Assembly: GCA_921293015.1 (NCBI GenBank)
Contig: OV121081.1
Span: 65,551,022-65,615,021, forward strand
DNA from: Phorcus lineatus
Lineage: Eukaryota; Mollusca; Gastropoda; Trochida; Trochidae
DNA: 64,000 nucleotides
Reading direction: 5' to 3'
The position numbers were made by a program, and so were the translations under genes. The notes beneath the pieces are model-generated. The model ran no database searches and was not told where the DNA came from. It saw only the letters and a list, made by a program, of their open reading frames with translations. Shown in pieces: positions 61,276 to 64,000 of this stretch (position 1 is its first letter; the number at the start of each line of letters is the position of its first letter).

Positions 61276-62424
61276 TCAGCAACTCTTGAGGAAATGTTGA
61301 CAGTCTAAAGATGGATGACGGCCCATCTTGCCCATAGCCTAATGAGCTCAAAACAGTGGTGTTCGACTCCCATGTAGTGTTGACATCATGTTTATACTAT
61401 CATTACTTGAATATCGGTATATTGCAATACAGAAACAACACGATACAGAGGTTTTAGATAATGAACACTTTCGTGTAAAATTGCAGAAAAACTTAAGAAA
61501 AACATCCCATGATTTTACTGAAAGTTGTAAACAAAGTGTGAACGTGCAAAGTGACAAAGCACAGATATGTTAGAAGTACAAAACGAGTCACTTAATTATC
61601 TCTCTTACAAAACGACGTCCAGTTGAGGATTGATCACTGTTCTAATTGCTGTTATTTTGTCAAGAGAACATGGAAAAACTAAAATATGGAAAGTACCAAT
61701 ATATTGCAATACGTATTGCAATACGCTTTTCTGTATCGCAATATATTGCGATATGGAAATGAGGACCGATACCCATCCTTATTGTTGAGTCTGTATTGCT
61801 ATAAACAGATATACCAATAATACTGTGCAAACCCTTAATTACCAAGATATAAGTTATAAAGACAGTTTGGGATGATGAAGATTAATAAGTGTTTTCTTAG
61901 TCTTAATTTACCTGTTTACAAGCAACATCTTGAAGAAACCAAACTCTCAGAATTTTATCGTAAGCAGATTTCCTCTTCTCAGTACCTGAAAAAGGTTAAA
62001 AAACTATATAGGATATTAAAAGGGAAAAGTTCTTTTCATCTCAGTTTACATTTTACTTATCTTTTTGGAGTAATTATCATAAATAAATAGATGAAATTTA
62101 AATGATTATGGTGTATTGTTTTGTAAGAGCTTTTGTAATATTTGTAAAATTTATAACCAAGACATTTAAAAAATCTGTTACAAATAAAGGAAAGTTAGTA
62201 TACAGCAATCAAATATCAATAAACCGTATCAAACTTTGATGGTTCCATTGAAAGTTTTTTTTCTAAAGAGGATAACTCTAGCAGTTTAAGTGACATATAG
62301 TTAATTGGATTTAAATCAATTTAAAACAGTTGCTTTATTATTTATGCATTAAGCAACATATATTTACATTCACAGGTTCATGTTTTTATCATACTTGTCC
62401 CTAACGTGCTTTAGCCATTATACA
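61276..62424. other. Unassigned sequence
   Basis: Short plus-strand frames (61388-61573, 61872-62090) are Lys-rich without recognised domains. At 61699-61760 repeated atattgcaatac phrases in both orientations form a small local palindrome. Confidence 0.35.
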
Positions 62425-62540
62425 ATTATTGACTTCAGTTGAGGTGAATCAAATGGTTTATCAACCTCAGAACACTTATGTTCACTGAGGTCGATAAACC
62501 ATTTGATTCACCGATAACGTAAGTCAATAACTGTTTTATT
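62425..62540. mobile_element. Foldback hairpin
   Basis: ggtgaatcaaatggtttatc (62443) and its inverse gataaaccatttgattcacc (ending 62512) pair almost perfectly around acctcagaacac/gttcactgaggt. Pairing extends outward through attgactt (62428) and aagtcaat (62521). No coding capacity. Confidence 0.85.
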
Positions 62541-62546
62541 ATATGA

Positions 62547-62615
62547 TTAAAGAATCAACCTTTGAATTTCTTCCTCGTCGGCATCAGCAAAGCGTTTCTT
62601 TGCATCGTCTGCCAT
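62547..62615 (-). pseudogene. Possible Crypton-derived (KIAA1958/DUF3504-like) N-terminal remnant
   Basis: A 22-codon minus-strand frame reads MADDAKKRFADADEEEIQRL plus Ile-Leu, then TAA. Its start resembles the N-termini of invertebrate KIAA1958/ZMYM/QRICH1-like proteins, where RFA..s-xEEei..Ll is followed by a DKD-NTK segment and later a tyrosine-recombinase-derived core. The similarity is from recollection of the family pattern and is short, so chance is possible. The frame ends seven bases before the foldback at 62425-62540, as if an insertion or rearrangement cut the gene. A longer frame (62584-62772) overlapping it on the same strand is in a different phase and looks spurious. Confidence 0.3.
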
Positions 62616-64000
62616 GACTGCAAAGGGAAGCGACTCTAAACAGCGCTCCTCGCAAAGCTCCTTGCAGTGGTGCAACCTCGTACACAGCGCTGATCACCTT
62701 TTGATATGCTGAGAGTCGTAACAGCACTGTAAGGAGTTTGGCAGTGTTGATCTTTTTATAGCTCCAGGTCATCGGATTGTTATGTTAACCTTGCGTGACG
62801 ATTCCCGCTGTCAACATAAGGTTTGATCATTGTCAAAAACCAACTGCCTCGGCCAATCGGCTCCTAAAATTAAGAGAGAACAAATTTAAATAAAATCAAT
62901 GAGATTACCTTTTACTCAAATGTAACATTTCAATTTTAAATCCTGAACTAAATGTATTTGTATGATGCATCATGCATCATTTTATTTATCATATCAATTA
63001 TGAATTTATGATGAATATCTCGTCATCCGTACATAAACTGGAAACATTCAAATAATTTCCTTTAATATGATGTTTCTACCATTGCCTTCCAACCACACGT
63101 ACCTCGTACTCCTGGATCTTCCTTGTTGTTTGAACTGCATGTTCACTCCAGCGGCCAAGATGATCATCTTCACTTTTGACGTCCCCAGTTTAGATTTGTA
63201 TATATACGAATTCAAGCTTATTTTACCTCAATAAAGTTGAGTTCATTGATGGAGCTGGTTACAAGGTGTAGCATAAGCACCATATTATCCACTTCTCTGC
63301 ATAGGAATACTAATTTACACGCCTAGGCCGTGGGGTAGTGTCCCCAGTTCATCTTTTCGCGCGGTAAAAGTTAGCTCCCTTGAATGGGTTATTGTAAAAT
63401 ACGAAATTTTTATAGATCGGACCACAATATTTTGATTCTAAACCTACATTTACGAGGCGTCCGATTTCCCTTTTTTGTTCTTTCAAAAATACCAATACTT
63501 TTTGCATATGGGACTTTGATGCGTTTTTAAGGAATAAATGAATTTAATTATCAGAAAAATAATTTGTAAAAAAGCAAACGTACTGTAATGTAAAGCTTAA
63601 TTTCTGCAACAAAATAATAACGATAAAGAAATACAGAGTTTTTAAAAAATAAAATATAATGTTTTTTTAGAGACTGATTTATTACTTTGAATAATATATA
63701 ATTCAGTCACCATACCAATGTTATACCAAGGATTTATATACACGTCATTGGTGATACCGACAATATAGGTCTAATTTATAGATCTATCGTGGTAGATATA
63801 TGTAGGCCTAATAAATGAATAACTTGATCGAAGTTTCCACCCAATTCTTTAAAATCATATAACCTTTAGATGGAAAACACGGAGTTAGCTTTCGTTATTC
63901 AACTAAATACCATTTAGGCCAAATAATTACTTGTTCGCCTCGAAAATATGCATCAAATGAAACATTGAAAATCTATATGGCTTTTGGCTGCGACCAACCT
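62616..64000. other. Unassigned window end
   Basis: If the Crypton-like start is real, its 5' flank lies here. No other feature was recognised; there are no frames of note beyond 62772. Confidence 0.3.

Overview
This is AT-rich, intron- and repeat-laden animal nuclear DNA. The two intact receptor genes, a split Cys-rich membrane-protein gene, decayed mariner, Harbinger and LINE remnants, tRNA-derived SINEs and many hairpin MITEs point to a lophotrochozoan, most likely a mollusc. That assignment is inference; no mitochondrial or rRNA marker is present. There are no operons and no CRISPR array.

Layout. 0-9 kb: three exons of a minus-strand gene for a small type-I membrane protein of the CYYR1/Shisa-like Cys-rich class (exons 5718-5853, 2506-2687, 1883-2016). 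The splice phases agree, and the signal-peptide exon was not found. Its Cys-rich exon abuts a 67-bp tandem array whose every unit is a copy of that exon's own 3' splice site. A hairpin MITE, a dead mariner transposase and a B-box-containing MITE lie just beyond the array. 9-18.8 kb: mostly unannotatable intergenic DNA with one copy of a dispersed repeat (called family X here). 18.8-34 kb: two intronless, same-strand rhodopsin-class receptor paralogues (18825-19958 and 32428-33522). The 12.5 kb between them holds a 1.84-kb foldback element with ~390-bp arms, a family-X copy, a possible LTR-like segment with 66-bp identical repeats, and a LINE reverse-transcriptase fragment. 34-46 kb: a tandem duplication, a family-X copy, a LINE 3' end, two CpG-containing clusters of promoter motifs (about 40.4 and 42.8-43.1 kb), a hairpin MITE and a PIF/Harbinger element with perfect TTA target duplications that still carries part of a MADF domain. 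46-64 kb: no recognised host gene, but a 2.3-kb minisatellite of exact 60-bp period, at least four pieces of a tRNA-derived SINE, several foldbacks, and a 22-codon remnant resembling the start of Crypton-derived (KIAA1958/DUF3504-like) proteins.

Host genes that can be supported are therefore three: two peptide-type GPCRs and one Cys-rich transmembrane protein. The two promoter-like clusters hint at genes whose coding exons lie outside the window or were not recognised. Most other open frames are short, lack domains, and lie in repeats or antisense to real genes.
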